From Oscillospiraceae bacterium (GTDB taxonomy: Bacteria > Bacillota > Clostridia > Oscillospirales > JAAYOS01), in NCBI GenBank assembly GCA_031264245.1, contig JAISEG010000005.1, positions 1 through 64,000 of the forward strand: DNA of 64,000 nucleotides. Direction: 5' to 3'. The position numbers and the translations under genes were made by a program. The first letter of the stretch is position 1; the number at the start of each line of letters is the position of its first letter. Below, piece after piece: positions 45,410 to 54,225 of this stretch. The notes beneath the pieces were generated by a model, which did not search any database, was not told where the DNA came from, and was given only the letters and a program-made list of their open reading frames with translations.

Positions 45410-46816
45410 TTAGTTCCCGGAGCTGATTTTGCCGCTGAGTGACCACACCCCCGCCGCCGTGATTTCTATATCCGCGTATTTCCCTATATTCCCGCTGCCC
45501 CCCGCGAGGTTTATCAGCCTGCCCCCGCTTGTCCGCGCCGTCAGATTCAGCTCTCCCCCGCGGCTTTCGCCGTCTATGAGCGCGCGGTACGTCTTGCCCA
45601 CATAGCCGCGGTGCCTTCGCAGTGAAATTTCATTCTGCGTCTCGGTCAGGCGGTCAAACCTCCTGCCCTTTTCCTCCCTCGATACCGGGTCGTCCAGCTC
45701 CGCGGCGGGAGTCCCCACCCTCGGTGAAAAGATAAAGGTAAACAGACCTTCGTATTCGATTCTCTTCACAAGCCCGAGAGTCCCTTCGAAGTCCTCCTCC
45801 GTCTCGCCCGGAAACCCGACGATTATGTCGCTTGTCAGCACTATGCCCGGCATTTTCTCCCGCGCGTAATCGCAAAGCTCAGTGTACCTTTCGACCGTGT
45901 ACCCCCGGTTCATCAGCTTTAGTATCCGGTTGGAGCCGGACTGAACCGGCAGGTGGATATGCCGCTCGATCTTATCGCTCGACGCCATTACGTCAATAAG
46001 CTCCTCCGTGCAGTCCTTCGGATGGCTTGTCATAAACCTAATGAGATATTCGCCGGGAAGCTTCACTATCTCGCGGAGCAGACCCGCGAAATTCAGCTCT
46101 TCCCCATCGCCGCCGCCATATGAGTTTACGTTCTGCCCCAGCAGCATTATCTCCTTGCAGCCGTCGGAAATAAGCTCCCTTACCTCCTCTATGATATCGG
46201 CGCTCCTCCTGCTGCGCTCCCTGCCCCTGACGTAAGGGACTATGCAGTATGAACAGTAGTTGTTGCACCCGTACATTATCGAAACAAGCGCCTTGTGGTC
46301 GCTCGCCCGCAGCACCGGCAGCCCCTCGGCTATCCTGCTGTCCGCCTCCACCTCGGTCTCGATATACCTGAGCCTGTTTTCCCTGACTCCCAGCAGGACC
46401 TCCGGCAGCCGCCAAAACGCGGTGGTGTCCAGCATCGCGTCCACCTGCCTGTAGCTCCTTTTTATCTTCTCCCTGACATGCCGCTCGCCCGCCATACAGC
46501 CGGTCACAATAATTATCTGGTCGGGGTTGTCCCGCTTGGTGTGCGACAAATAGCCGATGTTCCCCAGCACCCGCTGCTCTGCGTGCTCCCTTATGGCGCA
46601 GGTGTTTATGACTATCACGTCCGCCCTGTCGCTGTCGGTGACGGTGTACCCCATCTCGCGGAGCATACCCCTGATACGCTCCGAGTCGGCCTCGTTCTGC
46701 TGGCATCCGTATGTATCAACAAAGGCTGTCCCGCCGTTGTTCGCCGCCTTTACCCGGCGGACGCACTCCATTTGCCGTTCCCGTTCTTCCTTCGTTACAA
46801 ATTTGCTGTCGATCAA
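45410..46816 (-). CDS. miaB: tRNA-2-methylthio-N6-isopentenyladenosine synthase
   Basis: Radical SAM methylthiotransferase of 468 residues acting after MiaA on A37. The N-terminal UPF0004 cluster starts YGCQQNEADSERI, the radical SAM Cys-X3-Cys-X2-Cys is in CNNYCSYCIVPYVRGRERSR, and a TRAM domain (YVGKTYRALIDGES) closes the protein. TTG start, GGAGG 11 bases upstream inside the end of cinA. The gap to mutS is 27 bp. Confidence 0.97.
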   Translation of the reverse strand: MIDSKFVTKEERERQMECVRRVKAANNGGTAFVDTYGCQQNEADSERIRGMLREMGYTVTDSDRADVIVINTCAIREHAEQRVLGNIGYLSHTKRDNPDQIIIVTGCMAGERHVREKIKRSYRQVDAMLDTTAFWRLPEVLLGVRENRLRYIETEVEADSRIAEGLPVLRASDHKALVSIMYGCNNYCSYCIVPYVRGRERSRRSADIIEEVRELISDGCKEIMLLGQNVNSYGGGDGEELNFAGLLREIVKLPGEYLIRFMTSHPKDCTEELIDVMASSDKIERHIHLPVQSGSNRILKLMNRGYTVERYTELCDYAREKMPGIVLTSDIIVGFPGETEEDFEGTLGLVKRIEYEGLFTFIFSPRVGTPAAELDDPVSREEKGRRFDRLTETQNEISLRRHRGYVGKTYRALIDGESRGGELNLTARTSGGRLINLAGGSGNIGKYADIEITAAGVWSLSGKISSGN

Positions 46817-46818
46817 AA

Positions 46819-48069
46819 TCAGCGCTGCCTCCAGTTCAACAAATGTCTTCTCACCATGTCCATCGCCCGAAGCACCGAAAGGCTCCGCACCCGTTCCCTT
46901 CCCGACCCCAGCTTAAGCTCCGCCACCTCACTGCCGTACTCCCCGGAGGATACTGCGACAAACACCGTGCCCGCGGGTTTGTTCTCGCTTTCACCGGGAC
47001 CGGCGACTCCCGTGACGCCGACGCCGACGTCGCTTTTCATCAGCCTTCTTACATTCTCCGCCATCAAAACCGCAACCTCCGCGCTGACCGCTCCGTGCTT
47101 TTCGACGACCTCCCGGTCAATATTCAAAAGCCCGGTCTTGACGTCGTTGGAGTAGGCGCATATCCCGCCCAGAAACACCGCCGACGACCCGGGTACCGAG
47201 GTGATCCTGCCGGACAGCAGCCCGCCCGTGCAGCTCTCCGCGGTGGCAAGGGTGCAGTTGTTCTCCCTCAGCAAGCTAACCACCGTCTCCTCCAGCGACT
47301 CCACATCTATGCCGTAAACCACGTCGCCCAGCCTGTCGGTCAGCTGCTTTATAACCGGCTCGGTCAGCGCGTACGCCTCTTCCCTTGTCGCGGCCTTCGC
47401 CGTCACCCTCAGCCTGCACTCGCCGGTCAGGGCGTACGGGGCGACGGTCGGGTTTTCCATGCTCACGATCAGGTCGCGCACCGCGTTTTCCATCGCGCTT
47501 TCGCCCATGCCGTATACCCGGATATTTCTCGACACCATGACCGCGTCGGCAAACCTCTCCAGATACGGAACGGCGCAAAATTTGAGCATCGGCACACATT
47601 CGCTCGGGGGGCCGGGAAGCATGATGACCGTGCTTCCCCCCGCTTCAAACGCGCAGCCCGGCGCCGTGCCCCAGTCGTTGCGAAATACGGTGCAGCCCTC
47701 GGGAAGCATCGCCTGGCTTTCGTTGTTCGCGGTGTATTTTGCCCCTCGCTCCTTAAAGAAACTGTGCAGCCGCTCGACCGTCTCCTCATGCCTTACAAGC
47801 TTTAAGCCGAAGCATCCGGCGACGGTTTCCTTTGTTATGTCGTCATAGGTGGGACCAAGCCCCCCGGTCGTGATGATGATATCCGCCCTTTTTTTCGCAA
47901 GCTCCAGTGCCTGGATTATCCTCTGCGGGTTATCCCCGACCACCGTGTGGAAATAGACGTTTATCCCTATCTCCGACAAAGCCTGCGATATGACCTGCGC
48001 GTCGGTATTCGCTATATTTCCAAGCAGAAGCTCGGTGCCTATCGCGACAATTTCCGCTGTTTTACTCAT
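46819..48069 (-). CDS. cinA: CinA family protein (nicotinamide-nucleotide amidohydrolase type)
   Basis: Protein of 416 residues. The N-terminal MoCF-like domain (TELLLGNIANTDAQVISQAL, TTGGLGPTYDDITKETVAG) and C-terminal amidase domain (ATAESCTGGLLSGRITSVPG, GVTGVAGPGES) correspond to full-length CinA, linked to NMN deamidation/pyridine nucleotide salvage and, in some bacteria, competence. ATG preceded by GGGGAGG. Stop nearly touches miaB. Confidence 0.95.
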   Translation of the reverse strand: MSKTAEIVAIGTELLLGNIANTDAQVISQALSEIGINVYFHTVVGDNPQRIIQALELAKKRADIIITTGGLGPTYDDITKETVAGCFGLKLVRHEETVERLHSFFKERGAKYTANNESQAMLPEGCTVFRNDWGTAPGCAFEAGGSTVIMLPGPPSECVPMLKFCAVPYLERFADAVMVSRNIRVYGMGESAMENAVRDLIVSMENPTVAPYALTGECRLRVTAKAATREEAYALTEPVIKQLTDRLGDVVYGIDVESLEETVVSLLRENNCTLATAESCTGGLLSGRITSVPGSSAVFLGGICAYSNDVKTGLLNIDREVVEKHGAVSAEVAVLMAENVRRLMKSDVGVGVTGVAGPGESENKPAGTVFVAVSSGEYGSEVAELKLGSGRERVRSLSVLRAMDMVRRHLLNWRQR

Positions 48070-48116
48070 GTTTGTCCTCCCCGGTCACACCTATTACAAT
48101 ATGTAATATATTAATA

Positions 48117-49304
48117 TTATTCCCCGATTTCGGTTCTCATAAGTATCTGTATCCGCTCCACCTTATCCACCGCTTCCTTTTCAAGCTCGTCGAGAGGCGC
48201 CTTCTCCTCCAGCTCCAATATGGCGGAAAGCCGCGGCTTGGTCTTTGGATGCTTCGGGGTGAACACTGTGCAGCAGTCCTCATAGGGCAGAATCGAGGTC
48301 TCGAAGGTGTCTATCCTTCTCGCTATTTTTACTATTTCCTCCTTGTCCATCCCCACCACGGGGCGGAACACCGGCATGGCCGTCACCGCCTCGGTGACCG
48401 CCATGGCCTCCACCGTCTGGCTTGCCACCTGCCCCAGGCTTTCCCCGGTGATCAGGGCGGTGCACTCATTGAGCCTTGCTACGGCTTCGCTTATCCGCAT
48501 CATCGACCTTCTCATGATGAGGGTGAAGTATTCCTCGGGATAATCCCGCTGTATCCGCTCCTGTATCCTTGTAAACGGCACCACATGCACCGTCATGTAC
48601 CCGCAGTATTCCACCAGCTTTTTCGCGAGCTTCAGTACCTTCTGCTTTGCCCGCTCAGACGTGTACGGGTAGCTGAAGAAGTGTACCGCCTCAAGCTCAA
48701 GCCCGCGCTTTGCCATCATATACGCCGCCACGGGGCTGTCAATCCCCCCGGACAGCAGCAGCGCCGCCCTTCCCGCCGTTCCTCCCGGCAGACCTCCCGC
48801 GCCCGCGACCGGGTCGGTATGGACAAACGCCGCGTAGTCCCGGATTTCCACAAACACCGTGACCTCCGGGTTTTTCAGATCGACCGCAATGCCGTCAAAC
48901 GCGTCATGCAGCGCCCCGCCGACCTCCGCCGATATCTCGGGCGATTTCATATAAAACGACTTGTCGGAGCGCTTTGCTTCCACCTTGAAGGTCTTTGCCC
49001 TTTTAAGGTCTGCCGCAAGCTCCCTTTTGACCGTTTCGATTATGTCCGTTATGTCCTTTTCGCACCGGTACGCCCTGGACACAAGCACAAGCCCAAATAC
49101 CTTTTGCATAGCGGCAAACGCGGCGTCCATATCCGCGTCCCCGCTCTCAGGCTCCGCGTACACGGCGGACTGCACGGCATAGACCTTGAACCGCCCTATC
49201 CTGTTCAGCCTGTACCTTATATTTTTAAGCATCCTGTTTTCAAACTGGCGGCGGTTCAGCCCCTTGAGAACCACCTCTCCCATTTTACCCAGCAATATTT
49301 CCAT
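48117..49304 (-). CDS. thiI: tRNA 4-thiouridine synthetase ThiI (no rhodanese domain)
   Basis: Sulfur-transfer enzyme of 395 residues that makes s4U8 in tRNA. NFLD and THUMP domains (about 1-165), then PP-loop LLSGGIDSPVAAYMMAKRG and the conserved LITGESLGQVASQT. The C-terminal rhodanese domain of the enterobacterial form is absent, as in many Gram-positive proteins, so sulfur must come more directly from a cysteine desulfurase; none is adjacent. AAAGGATG ribosome site. Confidence 0.95.
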   Translation of the reverse strand: MEILLGKMGEVVLKGLNRRQFENRMLKNIRYRLNRIGRFKVYAVQSAVYAEPESGDADMDAAFAAMQKVFGLVLVSRAYRCEKDITDIIETVKRELAADLKRAKTFKVEAKRSDKSFYMKSPEISAEVGGALHDAFDGIAVDLKNPEVTVFVEIRDYAAFVHTDPVAGAGGLPGGTAGRAALLLSGGIDSPVAAYMMAKRGLELEAVHFFSYPYTSERAKQKVLKLAKKLVEYCGYMTVHVVPFTRIQERIQRDYPEEYFTLIMRRSMMRISEAVARLNECTALITGESLGQVASQTVEAMAVTEAVTAMPVFRPVVGMDKEEIVKIARRIDTFETSILPYEDCCTVFTPKHPKTKPRLSAILELEEKAPLDELEKEAVDKVERIQILMRTEIGE

Positions 49305-49333
49305 TGTTAAAAATCATCCTTTGGCGTTTAGTA

Positions 49334-50548
49334 TTACCGTACATCCTTATAAAAATTGTTTGGCATTTCACTCTGGGTTATAGTTCGGACAATATATCCG
49401 TTTTTCTGAATATAGGCAAGGATTTGCGGCAGCGCTCCGGCGGTGTTCGCAGTGTCGTGCATGAGCACCACCGCCGTGCTTCCCGATTTTGCAAGCCCGT
49501 CTATGACATTTTTCGCGACGCTTCTCACAGACGATTCGGTCGGGGAATGATCCAACGCGTCGATGGTCCAGTCCCAATATCTGTAGCCCTCTTGAGTCAC
49601 TCTGTCCCTTAGCGCCTGATTTACATACCTTGACCCCCACGGAAACCTGAAAAGCCGGGTCTTCATCCCCGTGATACTGTCAAGAGCCTCGTTTGCCCTC
49701 TCTATCTCAGAGGCAAGGCTGTCCGGCGATCCGTACAGCTCCTCCTCGTTGTGGTTGTATCCGTGCAGCCCAATCCCGTGCTCCGAGCCTACAATCCTTC
49801 TCAGCGTATCCGGGCTTTCCTCCATGTGGTCGCCCAGCATGAAAAAGGTCGCCTTCATCCCATATTCGTCGAGTACGTCGAGAATTTTACCCGTGTTGCC
49901 GTTGGGACCGTCGTCAAACGTCAGATAGACCACCTTTATCTCGGGCAGCGCCGAAGGCGAAGGGGCGGGGGACGGAGTCCTTGTAGGGGCCGTCCCCCCG
50001 CCGCCGGAGGGAGTCGGCGAATAATATCCGGTGTACTCCCTGTAAAACCTCAGCATGTCCACCCCGACCCACTCGCGGAAATCAATGCCGTCGAGGGAGC
50101 TGGACGAAACAATGCGGAGTATCGTGACCGGAGCCGCGTTTATGTGGTCAAACCCCAGATTAAACTGCTTGCAGAGAAATTCGATGGGTACGTATATGGT
50201 GTTGTTTTTTCCTATTACCCTCTCGCTGTACTGCTTTGTGCTGTCAAAGGTGACGTTGTTGAGATAATCGAAGGTCAAAACATTGCTTTTATTCCAGAAG
50301 GTGACCCGAAAAAAGTCCTTGTCATGGGTGACATAAATCCCAAGCTCGGCGTTTTCTTCAAATATCGTGTACGGAACGTAGAATTTATCGTTCCATAAAA
50401 AGGGCATTGTCGCGTCCTTCAACGGCAGAAGCTTGTCATTTACGCCGGTAAAGTACGGCTCCGCTTCCGCCGACGCGGACAGCCCGCCAATCACCATAGC
50501 CAGAAGCAGAGTGGCAAATAACGTCTTAATAATACTGTGCTTTTTCAT
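49334..50548 (-). CDS. Secreted polysaccharide deacetylase with copper-amine-oxidase-like N-domain
   Basis: Product of 404 residues. A signal peptide (MKKHSIIKTLFATLLLAMVI, cut near SASAEA) is followed by a domain resembling the copper amine oxidase N-terminal module (YVPYTIFEENAELGIYVT, YVPIEFLCKQFNLGFD), a Pro/Ser/Gly linker (about 175-205) and a NodB domain with TFDDGPNGN (catalytic Asp and metal Asp), the zinc pair in LHGYNHNEEE, RFPWGSRY and VLMHDT. Likely N-deacetylates peptidoglycan or a capsule glycan outside the cell. Confidence 0.93.
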   Translation of the reverse strand: MKKHSIIKTLFATLLLAMVIGGLSASAEAEPYFTGVNDKLLPLKDATMPFLWNDKFYVPYTIFEENAELGIYVTHDKDFFRVTFWNKSNVLTFDYLNNVTFDSTKQYSERVIGKNNTIYVPIEFLCKQFNLGFDHINAAPVTILRIVSSSSLDGIDFREWVGVDMLRFYREYTGYYSPTPSGGGGTAPTRTPSPAPSPSALPEIKVVYLTFDDGPNGNTGKILDVLDEYGMKATFFMLGDHMEESPDTLRRIVGSEHGIGLHGYNHNEEELYGSPDSLASEIERANEALDSITGMKTRLFRFPWGSRYVNQALRDRVTQEGYRYWDWTIDALDHSPTESSVRSVAKNVIDGLAKSGSTAVVLMHDTANTAGALPQILAYIQKNGYIVRTITQSEMPNNFYKDVR

Positions 50549-50857
50549 ATTTTCCGCGTCGTCCGGCGGACAACGCCATACATCCTTTCCCAGACACGCT
50601 GTGTCAAACGATTTATCCTAAAGCTATTTATGCCGTGGAACAGATTTAAATATACCGCTTTATACTTATTTGTCATCAGTATATCACACCCGCCTTCATC
50701 CTTCAACGCTAAGATGGGGTTAAAATCGTTAATTAAACAATATTTTGTGCACTTTTTTCTAATATCCCTCAAAAGTAAATCAATAAAAATATTATTTTGT
50801 AAAAATCACACTTTTATTACAAATGATAAAATGCTATAATAACCCAAACGCAGACAT

Positions 50858-50895
50858 TAGACTTCCCCGCAAGCCTCCGGCTTTGCCCGGCGGGG
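50858..50895. repeat. Degenerate family A palindrome upstream of ilvE
   Basis: TAGACTTCCCCGCAAGCC with GGCTTTGCCCGGCGGGG: the inner pairs GCAAGCC/GGCTTTGC and CCCCGC/GCGGGG remain but the right-hand AAGTCTA end has been lost. The rest of the 373-bp gap (50549-50921) is AT-rich, with a TATAAT at 50835-50840 and no gene. Confidence 0.5.
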
Positions 50896-50921
50896 CATCA
50901 AGGAAAGGAATGGTTATACTC

Positions 50922-51989
50922 ATGCAGACAATTTCAGTAACCAAAACAAAAAGCCCGAAGGTCAAGCCCGATTACACCAAGCTCGGCTTTGGCAATTACT
51001 TTACCGACCACATGTTTCTTATGAATTATGAGGACGGCAAGGGCTGGTTCGACCCCCGTATCGTGCCGTACGCTCCGCTGGAAATCGACCCCGCCAGCAT
51101 GGTGCTGCACTACGCCCAGGAAATTTTTGAGGGCTTAAAGGCATATTGCGGCGATGACGGAAAGGTGCGGCTTTTCCGCCCGTGGGACAATTTCAAACGG
51201 CTCAACGCCTCCGCCGACAGAATGTGCATACCGCAGATGGACGCCGAATTTGCGGTGGAAGCCGTAAAGCAGCTGGTTGTGGCCGACGCCGACTGGATTC
51301 CGACCGCGCCGGACACCTCCCTTTACATCCGTCCGTTCATCTTCGCAACCGATGTCCATATCGGGGTGCACGCCTCGCACCGCTATCTTTTCGCCATCAT
51401 CCTCAGCCCTGTCGGCGCGTACTACGCGGAGGGTCTCGCCCCGGTAAAAATATTGATCGAGGACGAGGACGTGCGGGCGGTCAGAGGCGGAATCGGCTTT
51501 ACCAAGGCGGGCGGAAACTACGCCGCGTCCCTGCGTGCGGGCGAGCGCGCTTCGAAAAGCGGTTTTTCCCAGGTGCTGTGGCTCGACGGCGTTGACAGAA
51601 AGTATATAGAAGAAGTCGGCGCGATGAACGTGTTCTTCAAAATAAAGGGTGAAATCGTAACCCCCGAGCTTTCCGGCAGCATACTCCCGGGAATCACCCG
51701 CGATTCCTGCATACAGCTGCTCAGCTCGTGGGGCTTAAAGGTCACCCAGCGCCGTATCACCGTCGATGAGCTTATCTCCGCCGCGGTCAGCGGAGACCTG
51801 GAGGAGGCGTTCGGCTCCGGCACCGCCGCGGTCATCTCTCCGATAGGCGACATAAGCTACAAGGGCACGGGCTATAAAATCGGCGGCGGCGATATTGGGC
51901 AGACGACCCAAAAGCTGTACAACAGCCTCACCGGCATCCAGTGGGGCAAAGCCGAGGACGCCTTCGGCTGGACGACAGTTATTAAGTAA
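50922..51989 (+). CDS. ilvE: Branched-chain amino acid aminotransferase (type II fold IV)
   Basis: PLP enzyme of 355 residues making Leu, Ile and Val from their keto acids. LHYAQEIFEGLKAYCGDDGK, LFRPWDNFKRLNASADRM, KAGGNYAASLRAGERASKSG (lysine/phosphate-site region) and EVGAMNVFFKI place it in the IlvE type II group. ATG at 50922 gives the normal length; an ATG at 50910 immediately follows AAGGAAAGGA. It precedes ylmH by 16 bp. No T-box is visible. Confidence 0.95.
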   Translation: MQTISVTKTKSPKVKPDYTKLGFGNYFTDHMFLMNYEDGKGWFDPRIVPYAPLEIDPASMVLHYAQEIFEGLKAYCGDDGKVRLFRPWDNFKRLNASADRMCIPQMDAEFAVEAVKQLVVADADWIPTAPDTSLYIRPFIFATDVHIGVHASHRYLFAIILSPVGAYYAEGLAPVKILIEDEDVRAVRGGIGFTKAGGNYAASLRAGERASKSGFSQVLWLDGVDRKYIEEVGAMNVFFKIKGEIVTPELSGSILPGITRDSCIQLLSSWGLKVTQRRITVDELISAAVSGDLEEAFGSGTAAVISPIGDISYKGTGYKIGGGDIGQTTQKLYNSLTGIQWGKAEDAFGWTTVIK

Positions 51990-52005
51990 TATAAAGGAGT
52001 CCTCC

Positions 52006-52782
52006 ATGACCGATACGCAAGCTCTGCTGTCCCGCGCCGAAAATGACGGGGAAAGGCTGCTGCTGCGGCACGTGCGCGACCTTGCCCTGCGGGTCGAGGA
52101 CGGCTCCGCCGTCTGTACGACAGCCTTCCTGACCCCTTCGGAGCAGGCGCTGCTGCGCTCCTGCGAAAGGCACATCGGCTGCGGTATGACCTTCTTCGGC
52201 GGATATGACGGCGCGGACAGGAGTATACTCGCCCTGCACCCTCCGGCGGCTCCTCCGGACGGCGCTGCGCTTCCTGTATCGGCGGTGCGCCTCTCCCACA
52301 AAGCTCCGCTGACCCACCGGGATATTCTGGGGTCAATGCTTGCCCTGGGTATAAAGCGGGAGACCTTGGGCGATATACTCGTGAGTGAAGGGCGGAGCAT
52401 TGTCATCCTTCTAAGCGGTATACTTCCCTTCATCCTTGACAGCTGCAAAAAAGCGGGGCGCACCCCGGTGGAGACCGCGGAAGTTCCGCTGAGCGAGATA
52501 TCCCCGCCCGAGCAAAAATTTGAGATTATCCGGGCTACCCTCCAGTCCTTAAGGCTCGACGCGGTAATTTCGTCCGGGTTTGGCATCTCCCGCGAGTCCG
52601 CCAAGGAGGCCATAGCCTCCGGACTTGTCCGGCTAAACTATAGGGAGACCGACTCCCCTTCAAAGCAACTCGGGGAGGGCTGCGTGCTCTCACTCAGGGG
52701 GAAGGGGAAAATCGTCGTCGGCGAAATCGGCGGCAGAAGCAAAAAGGATCGGATATGGGTGACCCTCAAGCGCTATTTGTGA
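52006..52782 (+). CDS. ylmH: YlmH-like S4-domain RNA-binding protein
   Basis: Protein of 258 residues. The N-terminal half (LSRAENDGERLLLRHVRDLA, AFLTPSEQALLRSC, FFGGYDGADRSIL) and the C-terminal S4 domain (ISSGFGISRESAKEAIASGL) match YlmH, a ribosome-associated quality-control factor normally encoded between sepF and divIVA. Here that slot is empty and the gene follows ilvE. ATG with AAAGGAG six bases upstream; upstream in-frame extension overlaps ilvE and is rejected. Confidence 0.92.
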   Translation: MTDTQALLSRAENDGERLLLRHVRDLALRVEDGSAVCTTAFLTPSEQALLRSCERHIGCGMTFFGGYDGADRSILALHPPAAPPDGAALPVSAVRLSHKAPLTHRDILGSMLALGIKRETLGDILVSEGRSIVILLSGILPFILDSCKKAGRTPVETAEVPLSEISPPEQKFEIIRATLQSLRLDAVISSGFGISRESAKEAIASGLVRLNYRETDSPSKQLGEGCVLSLRGKGKIVVGEIGGRSKKDRIWVTLKRYL

Positions 52783-52785
52783 GGT

Positions 52786-52812
52786 TCAAAAAACGGAAAA
52801 TTGCGGACGACC
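52786..52812. repeat. Repeat G copy 2
   Basis: TTCAAAAAACGGAAAATTGC plus GGACGACC matches 17321-17348 with few differences. It lies right after the ylmH stop. Confidence 0.5.
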
Positions 52813-52911
52813 AGTGGTCGCCCCTACAAAAAACACTGTGTTTCCGGGGGTTCGTGCAGGGGCGCGCGCTGCGCGTCCGCAAAAAAAATGGTTCTTTTTC
52901 GACATACTGAA

Positions 52912-52951
52912 AATCCGGCTGTTACTCGGCAAAATGAGTAACAGCCGGATT
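52912..52951. terminator. Bidirectional terminator between ylmH and dnaJ
   Basis: AATCCGGCTGTTACTC (52912-52927) pairs perfectly with GAGTAACAGCCGGATT (52936-52951). The plus strand continues TCTTACATTT and the minus strand TTCAGTATG; U runs are weak but the stem is strong, ending both convergent units. Confidence 0.7.
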
Positions 52952-52958
52952 CTTACAT

Positions 52959-54125
52959 TTACTTTGAAAGCGAATCCTTTATTTTATCAAAGAAGCCCTT
53001 TCTCTTTTCGTAATTTTTGTCCCCTACCTGCTCCCCGAATTCACGGAGTATGTCCTTTTGCTTCGAGTTTAAGTTCTTTGGCACCTCAACCACAACCTTC
53101 ACATACTGATCCCCCCGACCGGAGCCGTTTATTTTGGGTATCCCCATGCTTTTCAGCCTGAAGGTGGTACCTGTCTGGGTGCCCTCCGGCATGTTGTATT
53201 TGACCTTGCCGTCAAGCGTAGGCACCTCTATCTCCGCTCCCAGCGCCGCCTGTACAAAGGTTATCGGCATCTCGCAGTGTACCGACGTGCCGTCCCGGAC
53301 AAACAGCGGATGCGGTCGCACCTGCACGGTCACATACAGATCCCCGGTCCCTCCTCCGTTCTGCCCGGCGTTTCCCTCGCCCCGTATGGAGACCGTCTGC
53401 CCGTCGTCGATACCCGCAGGAATATTCACCTTTATGCTTTTGCTCTTCCTGACCCGGCCAAGCCCGGAGCATACGCCGCACGGATTCTTGATGATCTTTC
53501 CCTTGCCGCCGCAGGTCTGGCAGACCTCGGTGGTGGACACCACCCCCATCGGGGTTCTGCGCGAAGCCCTCACCTGTCCGGTTCCTCCGCAGGTCTGACA
53601 GCTCGAAATATCGGCGGCGTCCTCCGCCCCCAAGCCGTTGCATTTGGCACAGGACTCCGTTCTGGATATCCCGATCGTCTTTTCACACCCGAAAGCCGCC
53701 TCCTCAAAGGTCAGCACCGAGGACGCCCTTACGTTCTCTCCCCTTACCGGGCCGTTTCTTCTCGCGGCTCTGGCTCCTCCGCCGTTTCCGCCAAAGAACG
53801 CGTCGAATACGGAACCCAGGTCGAAATCGTCAAAGCCGAAGCCTCCGCCGCCCCCGAAGCCGCCAAAGCCTCCGCCGCCGGCGTTGAAGTTCGGATCGAC
53901 TCCCGCGTGACCGTAGCTGTCATACAGCTGCCGCTTTTGCTGGTCGGAAAGCACCTCGTACGCCTCGCCGACTTCCTTGAACTTCTCCTCGGCAGCCTTG
54001 TCGTTCGGGTTTATATCAGGGTGATGCTTCTTTGCGAGCTTTCTGTACGCCTGCTTTATCTCATCCTCAGACGCGCCCTTAGCAATACCCAAAACTTCAT
54101 AGTAATCTCTTTTTTGGTCAGCCAT
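52959..54125 (-). CDS. dnaJ: Chaperone DnaJ
   Basis: Hsp40 co-chaperone of 388 residues. J domain with HPD in [12 protein letters not shown] (about 27-38), glycine/phenylalanine-rich stretch (about 80-115), four zinc repeats [32 protein letters not shown], then the C-terminal substrate-binding domains. Full type I form. Last gene of the hrcA-grpE-dnaK-dnaJ operon. Confidence 0.98.
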   Translation of the reverse strand: MADQKRDYYEVLGIAKGASEDEIKQAYRKLAKKHHPDINPNDKAAEEKFKEVGEAYEVLSDQQKRQLYDSYGHAGVDPNFNAGGGGFGGFGGGGGFGFDDFDLGSVFDAFFGGNGGGARAARRNGPVRGENVRASSVLTFEEAAFGCEKTIGISRTESCAKCNGLGAEDAADISSCQTCGGTGQVRASRRTPMGVVSTTEVCQTCGGKGKIIKNPCGVCSGLGRVRKSKSIKVNIPAGIDDGQTVSIRGEGNAGQNGGGTGDLYVTVQVRPHPLFVRDGTSVHCEMPITFVQAALGAEIEVPTLDGKVKYNMPEGTQTGTTFRLKSMGIPKINGSGRGDQYVKVVVEVPKNLNSKQKDILREFGEQVGDKNYEKRKGFFDKIKDSLSK

Positions 54126-54160
54126 CCGTCAACACCATTCCAATAGATTTATATAGACAG

Positions 54161-54193
54161 AGTATTATGGGCGGTTTTCCCGCCCATAATACT
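54161..54193. repeat. Palindrome between dnaK and dnaJ
   Basis: AGTATTATGGGCGG (54161-54174) pairs perfectly with CCGCCCATAATACT (54180-54193). No T run follows on the minus strand, so partial termination or mRNA stabilisation between dnaK and dnaJ is possible. Confidence 0.6.
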
Positions 54194-54225
54194 AATCCTA
54201 AGCTGTACGCTTTAACCTTTGCCGC

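Noticed and set aside
48072-49310. 412-codon frame opposite thiI
   Set aside because: Mirror artefact of the GC-rich thiI sequence; lacks motifs.
50545-50772. 75-codon minus-strand frame upstream of the deacetylase
   Set aside because: No ribosome site, no conserved features, and it overlaps the likely promoter/leader region.
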